From NCBI RefSeq assembly GCF_051262515.1, contig NZ_JBIMER010000013.1, positions 16,748 through 80,747 on the forward strand: 64,000 bases of DNA, given 5' to 3'. The position numbers and the translations under genes were made by a program. The notes under the pieces are model-generated. The model saw only the letters and a list, made by a program, of their open reading frames with translations. It made no database searches and had not been told where the DNA came from. Position 1 is the stretch's first letter. Every line of letters starts with the position of its first letter. Positions 7,849 through 15,900 of this stretch are shown here, piece by piece. The DNA is from Arthrobacter_N sp051262515. Lineage in GTDB: Bacteria; Actinomycetota; Actinomycetes; Actinomycetales; Micrococcaceae.

Positions 7849-8442
7849 TTGAGCCTCCGCTATGCGCTGTTGGCCCTGCTGAACGTCGAACCGATGACCG
7901 GCTACGACCTGTACAAGGTCTTCGAATCCTCAGTCGGCCACGTTTGGTACGCCCCGGATTCCCAGATCTACCCGGAGCTGCGAAAGATGGAGCGCGACGG
8001 ACTGGTCGTCGGCGAAGACGTCCCGTGGGGCAAGTCCGGCACCAAACGCCGCTACCACATCACTGCAGAAGGCAACGGCGCATTCACCGAGTGGATCAAC
8101 GCGCCAATGGAGTTTTCGCGGGTCCGGGATCCGGCGCACCTCCGCGCGGCCTATCTGGAATGGGCCAGCCCCACCGCGGCCAGGAGGCAAATGCGGGCGC
8201 ACATCCAACACAACACCGCCTTGCTGCGCCAGTGGGAACAGAAGGTCCGCGAGATCGACACCGGAACCAGCTCCATGCTGACCCGCCGGCTAAGCAAGAC
8301 CGCCGAGCAGGACAAGGAACGAACGACGGCGTTCAAACGCTTTGCCTACGAAGGGCTTATCGCCCGGGCAGAAGCCGAAATCGCTTGGGCCAACCGCGGA
8401 CTTCGCCTGGCGGATGAGCTCTACGGCGCGGAGGAGGCTTAG
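7849..8442 (+). CDS. PadR-family transcriptional regulator, VanR-like
   Basis: A 197-residue DNA-binding protein. A PadR winged helix occupies residues 1-85 (SLRYALLALLNVEPMTGYDL...QIYPELRKMERDGLV), followed by a helical C-terminal dimerisation domain with a long charged segment. TTG at 7849 is preferred because GAAAGGAG sits just upstream and the protein then begins at the usual family position; ATG at 7831 would add six residues. VanR of Corynebacterium is a PadR-type repressor of vanillate genes relieved by vanillate. This gene is its likely counterpart, given the VanR-like boxes at 3782 and 6054. Confidence 0.8.
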   Translation: MSLRYALLALLNVEPMTGYDLYKVFESSVGHVWYAPDSQIYPELRKMERDGLVVGEDVPWGKSGTKRRYHITAEGNGAFTEWINAPMEFSRVRDPAHLRAAYLEWASPTAARRQMRAHIQHNTALLRQWEQKVREIDTGTSSMLTRRLSKTAEQDKERTTAFKRFAYEGLIARAEAEIAWANRGLRLADELYGAEEA

Positions 8443-8514
8443 GGCGACGCGGGAATCACCCACGTTGCCGGCCTCCGCGGGAATGAACGCGTCGCCGAAC
8501 GGGTTGCCGCCCTT

Positions 8515-9507
8515 GTGAGCATTCCACTTTCGGTCCTCGACCTCGCGCCCATCGCCCCCGGCGGCAGCGCCGCCCAGACCTTCGTCGAGTCGGTGAAACT
8601 CGCGCAGGCCGCGGAGGCATGCGGCTACACGCGCGTCTGGTACGCCGAACACCACAACATGCCGACCATCGCCTCCAGCGCCACGTCGGTCCTGATCGGC
8701 CACGTCGCGCACCACACCTCCACGATCCGTCTGGGCGCGGGCGGGATCATGCTGCCCAACCACTCTCCGTTGGTCATCGCCGAGCAGTTCGGGACTTTGG
8801 AGACGCTGTTTCCCGGCCGGATCGATCTCGGCCTGGGCCGCGCCCCGGGCAGCGACCAGGCGACCTTCCGCGCGCTGCGGCGCGATCCGGCGTCGGCCGA
8901 TGCCTTCCCCCACGATGTCCTGGAGCTGAAGTCGTTCCTCGGCGCGGCCTCGCGCATTCCGGGCGTGAACGCCTACCCCGGACGCGGAACGCAGGTGCCG
9001 CTGTACATCCTCGGCTCGAGCCTGTTCGGCGCGCGCCTCGCCGCGCAGCTGGGCCTGCCGTACTCGTTCGCCTCGCACTTCGCGCCGGATTCCCTCGAAC
9101 AGGCCGTCGCGCTCTACCGCGCCGAGTTCCGGCCGTCGGAGCAGCTGGCCGAACCCCATGTGGTGGCCGGTGTCGGCGTCGTGGCCGCGGAAACCAACGA
9201 GGAGGCGCAGCGGATCATGGAGGACGTCCGGCGCAGCCGCATCCGGATGATGCTGGGGCGCGGTCGCGAGCAGCCGTTCACCGACGACGAGGTGGACATG
9301 CTGCTCACCTCGCCCGCCGGGGAATCGGTGCTGCGGATGCTCGCCTACACGGCGGTCGGAACGCCGGACGCCGTGCGCGAGTACCTCGAGGGATTCGCCG
9401 ACCACGCGCGGGCCGACGAGCTGATCACGGTCCACAACGCGCCGTTGCCGGAAGACCGGCTGGTCTCCCTGAGGCTCACCGCCGGGGCGATGGGTCTGGT
9501 GCCCTAG
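8515..9507 (+). CDS. LLM-class flavin-dependent oxidoreductase
   Basis: A 330-residue luciferase-like TIM-barrel flavoprotein of the MsnO8 subgroup. Features are the N-terminal SVLDLAPIAPGGSAAQTF, WYAEHHNMPTIASSATSVL, GGIMLPNHSPLVIAEQFGTL and the phosphate-binding DLGLGRAPGSDQ. Such enzymes use FMNH2 (or F420) to oxidise varied substrates; the substrate here is unknown. The GTG start at 8515 has only a weak ribosome site. It lies 72 bases after the PadR gene with no sign of shared regulation, so its link to the aromatic pathway is open. Confidence 0.75.
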   Translation: MSIPLSVLDLAPIAPGGSAAQTFVESVKLAQAAEACGYTRVWYAEHHNMPTIASSATSVLIGHVAHHTSTIRLGAGGIMLPNHSPLVIAEQFGTLETLFPGRIDLGLGRAPGSDQATFRALRRDPASADAFPHDVLELKSFLGAASRIPGVNAYPGRGTQVPLYILGSSLFGARLAAQLGLPYSFASHFAPDSLEQAVALYRAEFRPSEQLAEPHVVAGVGVVAAETNEEAQRIMEDVRRSRIRMMLGRGREQPFTDDEVDMLLTSPAGESVLRMLAYTAVGTPDAVREYLEGFADHARADELITVHNAPLPEDRLVSLRLTAGAMGLVP

Positions 9508-9597
9508 GGGGCTGTCGTCGCCGCCGGCATCGTCCTAGGCTGTGACTGAACGGAACACCGCTGGGCGACCAGTCCGGCCGGCCACGAGGAGGAACCC

Positions 9598-9861
9598 ATG
9601 AGCGACGCATTCGACGACACCGTCTTCGACGAGCGTGCCGACGACGACCTGAACGGACCGGAGGACGGACGCGACGGCCAGCCCTACGAGGGATCCTCCG
9701 ACGCCCCCGAATCCATGGATGGGGTCGACCCCCTGCACAAGCACAACTACCTGCTCGACGACGACCTCGAAACCGCGGCGGACCTCGACGACGAGGACGC
9801 CGAGGAGGAATGGGACGACGAGGAGCCGCGCGGGGAACGGGCGGACGCGGACGCCGAGTAG
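9598..9861 (+). CDS. Small highly acidic protein of unknown function
   Basis: An 87-residue protein in which about 40 percent of residues are Asp or Glu, with runs such as LLDDDLETAADLDDEDAEEE. No domain is recognised and it is probably disordered. It has a good GAGGAGGA ribosome site (9588-9595) and no overlapping competitor on the other strand with protein-like composition, so it is likely real. A Micrococcaceae-wide acidic hypothetical is possible but cannot be tested here. Confidence 0.55.
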   Translation: MSDAFDDTVFDERADDDLNGPEDGRDGQPYEGSSDAPESMDGVDPLHKHNYLLDDDLETAADLDDEDAEEEWDDEEPRGERADADAE

Positions 9862-9924
9862 TCCGGGGGCACTAGGATGAATTAGCGTAAGCGCCCCTCA
9901 CAGCGTCCAGCGCAAGGAGTCCTG

Positions 9925-10860
9925 ATGGTCAACCCGGTGCACCTGCGCACCCTCCTCGAGGTCATACAGCAGGGTTCCTTCGCCTCCGCGGCCGCGCGGC
10001 TGGGATACACGGCCTCCGCGGTGTCCCAGCAGATGTCGGCACTCGAGCGCGACGCGGGCGTCTCGCTGTTCCGTCGTTCCGCGCGCGCGATCGAACCGAC
10101 GGACGCCGCCACGACGATGGCCCGACACGCGAAAAAGGTCCTCACGGACATCGACGCCCTCCTCGCCGCAAGCCACACCGCCGGGGCCGGCCAGGACGGG
10201 GCGGGCGTCCGCGAACTGCGCCTCGGCATCTTCCCCTCCCTGGCCACATTCGCCCTGCCCAAGCTCCTCGGGTCACCCGACTGGCAGTCCCTGGGCATCA
10301 GCCTCCGCGTCAGCGTCGGCGAACCGCACCAGACGATCCAAGGTCTCCATGCGGGCGGGGAGCTGGACTTGGCGCTGGTGTTCCAAGTGGGACAGGCGGG
10401 TCTTGCGTGGCCCAACACCATCGACCGCCAGTGGATCGGGGACGACAACTTCCGGGTGGTCCTCCCCCGCTCGTGGCGGATCGCGGACGGGTCCGAGGTC
10501 ACCGCCGAGCAGCTGGCGCACATGCCGTGGATCATGCACCACCCCGGGACGTCGGACGCGACCGTCATCTCCCGGCTGTTCGCCTCCTGCGACCTGCATC
10601 CGCGGGTGGTGGCCTACTGCGACGACTTCAACGCCTCGCTGCAGCTCGCCGCCGCCGGCCTTGGCGCGGCCCTGGTGCCTGACCTCGCCATGCAGGACCG
10701 GCCCGACGGCGTCGTGGTGGTCGACGTGCCCGAGATCCGGCTCGCGCGCAGCATCTTCGCGCTCCAGCTCAATGACCGGCGCAGCGCGCAGGTCGACGTG
10801 TTCATGGACCGTCTGGCCGCCGAGCTGCGGCGGATCAGCATCGGTCCCCGCCTGCGCTAG
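9925..10860 (+). CDS. LysR-family transcriptional regulator
   Basis: A 311-residue regulator. The helix-turn-helix spans residues 1-62 (LRTLLEVIQQGSFASAAARLGYTASAVSQQMS is the canonical recognition region), followed by a periplasmic-binding-like effector domain beginning near GVRELRLGIFPSLATFALP. ATG at 9925 follows GCAAGGAG. It stands alone, ending 2 bases before a convergent gene. No divergent target is evident, so its regulon is unknown. Confidence 0.85.
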   Translation: MVNPVHLRTLLEVIQQGSFASAAARLGYTASAVSQQMSALERDAGVSLFRRSARAIEPTDAATTMARHAKKVLTDIDALLAASHTAGAGQDGAGVRELRLGIFPSLATFALPKLLGSPDWQSLGISLRVSVGEPHQTIQGLHAGGELDLALVFQVGQAGLAWPNTIDRQWIGDDNFRVVLPRSWRIADGSEVTAEQLAHMPWIMHHPGTSDATVISRLFASCDLHPRVVAYCDDFNASLQLAAAGLGAALVPDLAMQDRPDGVVVVDVPEIRLARSIFALQLNDRRSAQVDVFMDRLAAELRRISIGPRLR

Positions 10861-10862
10861 GG

Positions 10863-12059
10863 CTACCGCGCGACGAACGTGTCCACGTGGATGTGGTCGT
10901 AGTGCAGCGTGGTCGCGTTCCAGCCCCTCGGGCTCAGGTGCCGGCCCCACCCACCCATGGAATACGGGCCCCACTGCCGGTCCTGGCTCAACCAGATCCT
11001 GTCGCGCCAGATGATGTAGTCGATGGCCAGCGCCTTCTGGTTCCGGATCATGTAGTCCACGATCCTGTTGCCGTTGTCGATGCCGGATGCCGCGCTCCAG
11101 TTCGTGATCATGAGGTCCGCGCCCAGCCCGAGCCGGTGTCCCACCGACCCCTCCCGCACGGTCCCGACGGACGAGTATGCGGTCGGGAAGTTGCGCTTCA
11201 CGGCGCCCAGCATGCGGCTGGTCACCGGCTGGAGGTGCGGCGGCGCCTTGGTGGCGAGGTTCGTCAGCAGCGTGCCCTTGACCCAGCCGGTCCCCCTCGA
11301 GGACTTGACCCTGGACCAGCCGTTCCGGGACTCAATCAGCGGCATCATCTCCCCGGCCGGGAGTACCCCCAGGCTGCGGTGGCCCGTGGACGGACCAGTC
11401 CTGATGTTGGACCGGTACATCGTCCACCGGTGGGACGACGACGGATAGATGGTGGCTCCGGTGTAGCGGGTGACGGACTTCGACAGCCCTCCCGTGCGGA
11501 CCCAACCCGTGCCGCTGGGCGCGCGGACCTCGCTCCAGGTGCCCGAAGTCCGCAACACGGTGACCTTGGTTCCCCGGGAGTGTGCCATGAGGCGCTTCGA
11601 CGAGTACGCGGGCCGCGTATATAGGGCCTGCGAGCCGGAGAACCAGCGGGTGGACGAGGCGCTCGGGGCCGGCGCGGGCGCTGAAGACGACGACACGACG
11701 GCCCGCAGGTAGGCGGAGCTGGACCAGCCCGTCTTGCCCCCGTACATGACCTCCCACCACGTCCCCGCGGTCCGGCCCGTCCGGGCGACGACGGTTCCCC
11801 GCGGTATCAGCGCCAGCGACGCGTACTGCGTTCCGGCACGCTGCCGCAGGTGCAGGTTGGCCGTGGTCCGCGCCGACTTCGTGGCGACCGCGGCCGGCAG
11901 GGGCTGCGCGGCGGCGAGGACGGGCTGCGCAAGCACGATGGCGGCGGCGGGCGCCTGGCGGTGCTGGGTCCCGGCGGCCGGGAGCGCGGAACCGGAGACG
12001 ACGACGCCCAGTGCGAGCCCGACGGCCAAGCCGCGGAGCCCAAGGTGTTTCCAAGCCAT
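10863..12059 (-). CDS. Secreted SH3-domain protein with peptidase-like C-terminal domain
   Basis: A 398-residue exported protein. The signal peptide is residues 1-30 (LRGLAVGLALGVVVSGSALPAAG). Three bacterial SH3-type repeats follow at about residues 66-115, 135-190 and 212-265, each with an NLRxGP-like or GTxGWV turn. The C-terminal domain (about 275-398), with HRLGLGADLMI, YIIWRDRIWL and HYDHIHVD, resembles the ARB-07466-type domain found in actinobacterial cell-wall proteins. It likely binds or cuts peptidoglycan. The ATG at 12059 has a GGGGGA site. No partner genes adjoin it. Confidence 0.75.
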   Translation of the reverse strand: MAWKHLGLRGLAVGLALGVVVSGSALPAAGTQHRQAPAAAIVLAQPVLAAAQPLPAAVATKSARTTANLHLRQRAGTQYASLALIPRGTVVARTGRTAGTWWEVMYGGKTGWSSSAYLRAVVSSSSAPAPAPSASSTRWFSGSQALYTRPAYSSKRLMAHSRGTKVTVLRTSGTWSEVRAPSGTGWVRTGGLSKSVTRYTGATIYPSSSHRWTMYRSNIRTGPSTGHRSLGVLPAGEMMPLIESRNGWSRVKSSRGTGWVKGTLLTNLATKAPPHLQPVTSRMLGAVKRNFPTAYSSVGTVREGSVGHRLGLGADLMITNWSAASGIDNGNRIVDYMIRNQKALAIDYIIWRDRIWLSQDRQWGPYSMGGWGRHLSPRGWNATTLHYDHIHVDTFVAR

Positions 12060-12213
12060 TATTCAGATCCCCCGATGCGAAAGAGACTCCGGCTGGCATG
12101 GGCCGGACCCGCTACCTGCGCGGGCCGGGAGCCGCCGCCGAACTCAAGGTACGCAGACTCTATACCCGCGTCCGGGCGTCCGGCGGGTTTCGTCGCCTAC
12201 GTTTGCGTAACGC

Positions 12214-13038
12214 CTACCGCTGCGAGCGCAGCGCCTCCTCGACCCGGTCCGCGGCCGCCCGGAGCGCGGGCAGCAGTTCCATGGCCGCCTCCAGCGGAGA
12301 GGCCGCGCCCGCGGCGCCGGACAGGACACCCATGGAGACGTTCAGCGCCGCCGCGACCGTCCCGTCCGGAGCGAAGACCGGCACCGCGAGGGACCGAAGC
12401 CCCAACTCGAGTTCCTGGTCGACGAGGCACCAGCCCCGTTCGCGGACCGCGGCCAGCTCCGCGCGCAGGAGCACCGGATCCGTCACCGTGTTGGGCGTCA
12501 GCGCGTCCAGGGGTCCCGTCGCCAGGGCCCGCTCCAGCGCGCCGGGTTCCAGATACGCCAGGAGGACGCGCCCCATCGACGTCGCGTAGGCGGGAAACCG
12601 GGTGCCGACGGCGATGCCGACGCGCATGATCCGGCGCGTGTGCACCCGGGCGATGTAGACGACGTCGGTTCCGTCCAGCACGGAGGCCGACGCCGACTGG
12701 TTGAGCTCGGCGGAGAGCTCCTCCAGCACGGGCTCGATCAGCTGCGGCAGCGAATGGCTGGAGAGGTAGGCGTAGCCCAACTGCAGGACCTGCGCCGTGA
12801 GCTCGAAGCGCTTGCCGTCCGTGCGCACGTAGCCCAGGTCCGCAAGGGTCAGCAGGAACCGGCGCGCGGTCGCGCGCGAGAGTCCCGTCAGCTTGGCGAC
12901 CTCGGTCAGGGTCATGGAGTGGTGCTCGGCGTCGAAGGCCCTGATGACGTCCAGCCCCCGCGCGAGGGACTGGACGAACTTGCCGGCGGCGGCGCCGTCG
13001 GCCGGGACGCCTGGCGAGCCGTCGCCGTCGTACTCCAT
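12214..13038 (-). CDS. pcaR: IclR-family regulator, PcaR/PobR type
   Basis: A 274-residue regulator. The winged helix-turn-helix is at about residues 22-85 (VQSLARGLDVIRAFD...LSRATARRFLLTLADLGYV) and the effector domain follows. The combination of QSLARGLDVIRAF and LSRATARRFLLTLADLGYV is characteristic of the PcaR/PcaU/PobR branch that senses beta-ketoadipate-pathway aromatics. It is the last gene of pcaF-pcaI-pcaJ-pcaR, 51 bases after pcaJ. It probably controls this operon and perhaps pobA-pcaHGBDC. Which effector it binds (protocatechuate, 4-hydroxybenzoate or 3-oxoadipate) is not visible. Confidence 0.85.
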   Translation of the reverse strand: MEYDGDGSPGVPADGAAAGKFVQSLARGLDVIRAFDAEHHSMTLTEVAKLTGLSRATARRFLLTLADLGYVRTDGKRFELTAQVLQLGYAYLSSHSLPQLIEPVLEELSAELNQSASASVLDGTDVVYIARVHTRRIMRVGIAVGTRFPAYATSMGRVLLAYLEPGALERALATGPLDALTPNTVTDPVLLRAELAAVRERGWCLVDQELELGLRSLAVPVFAPDGTVAAALNVSMGVLSGAAGAASPLEAAMELLPALRAAADRVEEALRSQR

Positions 13039-13089
13039 GAGGTCCCTTCCCGTGGTGCGCGGCCGGTGGGCCGCGCACTACATCCTAGG

Positions 13090-13755
13090 TCAGCGCGACG
13101 AGGCCTTCTTCACGGGGACCGGCAGCCGCTCGGCCAGTTCCTCGAACGTGGTGCCGTGGACCGAGCGGACCGTGACGCCGTCTTCGCCGATGAGGAAGAC
13201 CGCGGACTCGGTGTAGATGCGCGAGACGCATCCGAGGCCGGTCGCCGGGTACGTGAGCGCCTCGACGATCTTGGACTCGCCGCCCTTGGTGAACAGGCTC
13301 ATCATGACCCACGTGGCCTTGGCGCCGATGGCCAGGTCCATGGCTCCGCCGACGGCCGGGATGGCGTCCGGCGCGCCCGTGTGCCAGTTGGCCAGGTCGC
13401 CCTCCCGGGACACCTGGAACGCGCCCAGGACGCAGACGTCCAGGTGGCCGCCGCGCATCATCGCGAACGAGTCGGCGTGGTGGAAGTAGGACGCCCCGGG
13501 CAGCTCGGTGACCGGGATCTTGCCGGCGTTGATGAGGTCCCCGTCGACGTCGTCGCCCGTGGCGACCGGGCCCATGCCCAGCATGCCGTTCTCGGTGTGC
13601 AGGGTGACGCCCTGTTCCGCGGTGAGGAAGTTGGAGACGTTGGTCGGCTGGCCGATGCCGAGGTTCACGAAGGCGCCCCCGGGGATGTCGGCGGCGACGA
13701 TCCGCGCCAGCTCGTCGCGGGTCAGTGCTGCCTCGGTGGAGGTGAATTCGCTCAT
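13090..13755 (-). CDS. pcaJ: 3-oxoadipate CoA-transferase subunit B
   Basis: A 221-residue beta subunit of the class I CoA-transferase that moves CoA from succinyl-CoA to 3-oxoadipate. The catalytic Glu lies in HTENGMLGMGP (about residue 54), and GIGQPTNVSNF is the N-terminal family motif. Its ATG shares bases with the TAA of pcaI (TAATG), so the two subunits are translationally coupled. Placement between pcaI and pcaR and next to pcaF favours 3-oxoadipate over acetoacetate as substrate. Confidence 0.9.
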   Translation of the reverse strand: MSEFTSTEAALTRDELARIVAADIPGGAFVNLGIGQPTNVSNFLTAEQGVTLHTENGMLGMGPVATGDDVDGDLINAGKIPVTELPGASYFHHADSFAMMRGGHLDVCVLGAFQVSREGDLANWHTGAPDAIPAVGGAMDLAIGAKATWVMMSLFTKGGESKIVEALTYPATGLGCVSRIYTESAVFLIGEDGVTVRSVHGTTFEELAERLPVPVKKASSR

Positions 13756-14426
13756 TATTTCTCTCCTGGGATGGCTACGACGGTGTCCACGTAAATGCCG
13801 GGCGTGACGACGTTCTCGGGGTCGATCGCGCCGGTTTCGACGACCTCGTCCACCTGGACGATGGCCTGCTTCGCGGCGGCGGCCATGATCGGACCGAAAT
13901 TGCGGGCGGTCTTGCGGTAGGTCAGGTTGCCCAGGCCGTCGGAGCGCAGCGCCTTGATCAGCGCGACGTCCCCGCGGATCGGCGACTCCAGGACGTAGCC
14001 CTTGCCGTCGATGACGCGGGTTTCCTTGCCCTCGGCCAGCATGGTCCCGTAGCCGGTCGGCGTGAAGAAGCCGCCGATTCCGGCCCCCGCGGCGCGGATG
14101 CGCTCGGCGAGGTTGCCCTGCGGGACCAGTTCCAGCTCGATCTCCCCGGCGCGGTAGGCCGTGTCGAAGTGCCAGGAATCGGACTGCCGCGGGAACGAGC
14201 AGATGATCTTCCCGACGCGGCGTTCCTTGATCAACAGGGCCAGCCCGGCGTCGGCCTGTCCGGCGTTGTTGTTGACGACGGTCAGGCCGCTCGCGCCGCA
14301 GTCCAGCAGCGCGTCGATGAGTTCCATCGGCTGGCCGGCGTTGCCGAACCCGCCGATCAGTACGGTTGCCCCGTCGTGGATGCCGGCAACGGCGTCCGCG
14401 GCGGAAGTGGCGATGCGTGGTGCCAT
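13755..14426 (-). CDS. pcaI: 3-oxoadipate CoA-transferase subunit A
   Basis: A 223-residue alpha subunit. It has the glycine-rich IGGFGNAGQPMELIDAL (residues 24-40), VVNNNAGQ and GGFFTPTGYGTMLAEGKE, which form the CoA-binding half of the transferase. ATG at 14426 has a GGAGCC site; the longer reading frame upstream lies antisense or out of frame to pcaF and is not part of the gene. It is coupled to pcaJ by TAATG overlap and sits 38 bases after pcaF. Confidence 0.9.
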   Translation of the reverse strand: MAPRIATSAADAVAGIHDGATVLIGGFGNAGQPMELIDALLDCGASGLTVVNNNAGQADAGLALLIKERRVGKIICSFPRQSDSWHFDTAYRAGEIELELVPQGNLAERIRAAGAGIGGFFTPTGYGTMLAEGKETRVIDGKGYVLESPIRGDVALIKALRSDGLGNLTYRKTARNFGPIMAAAAKQAIVQVDEVVETGAIDPENVVTPGIYVDTVVAIPGEK

Positions 14427-14464
14427 GGGTGGCTCCTGCTTCCTAGTGTGTGGTTCGGGTGGGA

Positions 14465-15676
14465 TCAGCGGTTGGATGCGGTGTTTTCGAGGACGACGGC
14501 GAGGCCCTGTCCGACGCCGATGCACAGGCTGGCGACGCCGTAGCGGGCGCCGGACTGCTGCAGGCGGCGGGCCAGCGTCCCGAGCACGCGCAGGCCGGAG
14601 GCGCCGAGTGGGTGGCCGATGGCGATCGCGCCTCCCCAGGTGTTGACGATGGCCTCGTCGATGTCCCACTGCCTGATGCAGGCGAGGGACTGGGCGGCAA
14701 ACGCCTCGTTGAGTTCGACCGCGGCGACGTCGCCCCAGCCGATTCCGGCGCGCTTGAGCGCGAGGTTCGCAGCCTCGACGGGAGCCTCCCCGAAGTACTG
14801 CGGCTCGTTCGCGGCGGCCCCGCGGCCGGCGATGCGGGCGAGGGGCTCCAGACCGAGCAGGCCGGACGCCTTCTCGGAACCCAGCCACGCGGCGGAGGCT
14901 CCGTCGCTCATGGGGGACGCGTTGCCGGCGGTGACGGTGGCGTGCTCGCCGGTGCGGAAGACCGTGCGCAGGCCGCCGAGGGTCTCGGCGGTGGAGTCGG
15001 CGCGGACCGTCTCGTCGCGGGCGAGCTCGATGCCGCGCTTGGAGTTCGGCGGCACCGGGACCACGAGGTCCGCGTACTTGCCTTCGCCCCAGGCCTTGGC
15101 GGCCAACTGGTGGGAGTTGGCGGCGAACCCGTCCTGCTCCTCGCGGGAGATGCCGTGCTTCTCCCGCAACTGCTCCGTGGCCTCACCGAGGGAGACCGTC
15201 CATTCGGCGGGCATCTGCGGGTTCACGAGGCGCCAGCCGAGCGTCGTGTTGGCCAGTTCGAGGTTGCTCATGGGGAAGGGGCGCTCGGTCTTGGGCAGGA
15301 CCCACGGCGCGCGGCTCATGGACTCGACGCCGCCGATGAGCATCAGGTCGGCCTCGCCGACCTCGATCTGCCGGGAGGCCATCATGGCGGCGTCCAGCGA
15401 GGAACCGCAGAGGCGGTTGACCGTGGTCCCCGGGAGCGACGTTGGGAGTCCGGCGAGCAGCGTGGCCATGCGGGCCACGTTGCGGTTCTCCTCGCCGGCG
15501 CCGTTCGCGTTGCCGAACACCACCTCGTCGATCGTTCCGGCGTCGAGGCCGGGCGCGCGCTTCACGATTTCGCGGACCACGTGGGCCGCGAGGTCGTCCG
15601 GGCGGTGGCCGGCGAGCGATCCGCCGATCTTTCCGAAGGGCGTGCGTACGGCGTCGTACACATAGGCCTGCTGCAT
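14465..15676 (-). CDS. pcaF: 3-oxoadipyl-CoA thiolase
   Basis: A 403-residue thiolase that cleaves 3-oxoadipyl-CoA to succinyl-CoA and acetyl-CoA, the last step of the beta-ketoadipate pathway. The nucleophilic Cys is in NRLCGSSLDAAM (about residue 90). The catalytic His lies in NTWGGAIAIGHPLGASG (His near 359) and the second Cys in SLCIGVGQG (near 389). ATG at 15676 has an AGGAGAA site; an upstream in-frame start at 15709 lacks one. It heads the pcaF-pcaI-pcaJ-pcaR operon, which supports 3-oxoadipyl-CoA over acetoacetyl-CoA. Confidence 0.9.
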   Translation of the reverse strand: MQQAYVYDAVRTPFGKIGGSLAGHRPDDLAAHVVREIVKRAPGLDAGTIDEVVFGNANGAGEENRNVARMATLLAGLPTSLPGTTVNRLCGSSLDAAMMASRQIEVGEADLMLIGGVESMSRAPWVLPKTERPFPMSNLELANTTLGWRLVNPQMPAEWTVSLGEATEQLREKHGISREEQDGFAANSHQLAAKAWGEGKYADLVVPVPPNSKRGIELARDETVRADSTAETLGGLRTVFRTGEHATVTAGNASPMSDGASAAWLGSEKASGLLGLEPLARIAGRGAAANEPQYFGEAPVEAANLALKRAGIGWGDVAAVELNEAFAAQSLACIRQWDIDEAIVNTWGGAIAIGHPLGASGLRVLGTLARRLQQSGARYGVASLCIGVGQGLAVVLENTASNR

Positions 15677-15712
15677 GAACTTCTCCTGCTCCGTGGCGTA
15701 AAAGTGCACTAT

Positions 15713-15739
15713 ATGAACTTCTGTGCGTCCAATGAACTT
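15713..15739. repeat. Direct repeats ATGAACTT ahead of pcaF
   Basis: ATGAACTT occurs at 15713-15720 and 15732-15739, a 19-base period (about two helical turns), and again at 15675-15682 over the pcaF start. A TATAGT hexamer reads on the minus strand at 15708-15713. The spaced pair suits binding by a dimer such as an IclR-type regulator at the pcaF promoter. Confidence 0.4.
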
Positions 15740-15776
15740 TACCAGCGCGGTCCGGAGGCGACAAGGGCCCTTCCGG

Positions 15777-15839
15777 CATCCGTGTCGGGATACATGCGGG
15801 AATGGGCGCGGCTTTCCTACATGTATCCCGACACGGATG
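15777..15839. repeat. Perfect 20-bp inverted repeat between pcaF and the hydrolase gene
   Basis: Bases 15777-15796 are exactly complementary to 15820-15839, with a 23-base spacer. The arm includes TGTCGGGATACATG. It lies between divergent genes, 62 bases before the hydrolase GTG and 101 bases before pcaF. It could be a double operator controlling both promoters or the cruciform of a small mobile palindrome. No second copy was seen in this window. Confidence 0.7.
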
Positions 15840-15900
15840 GGGGCTGGCGGGCAGGGTGTTCGGGTAGCGTCGAAAGCAGCATCCGTAGATGGAGGAACAA

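Noticed and set aside
12640..13794. 384-codon plus-strand frame opposite pcaR and pcaJ
   Set aside because: Composition is antisense-like and the opposite strand carries two strong family matches.
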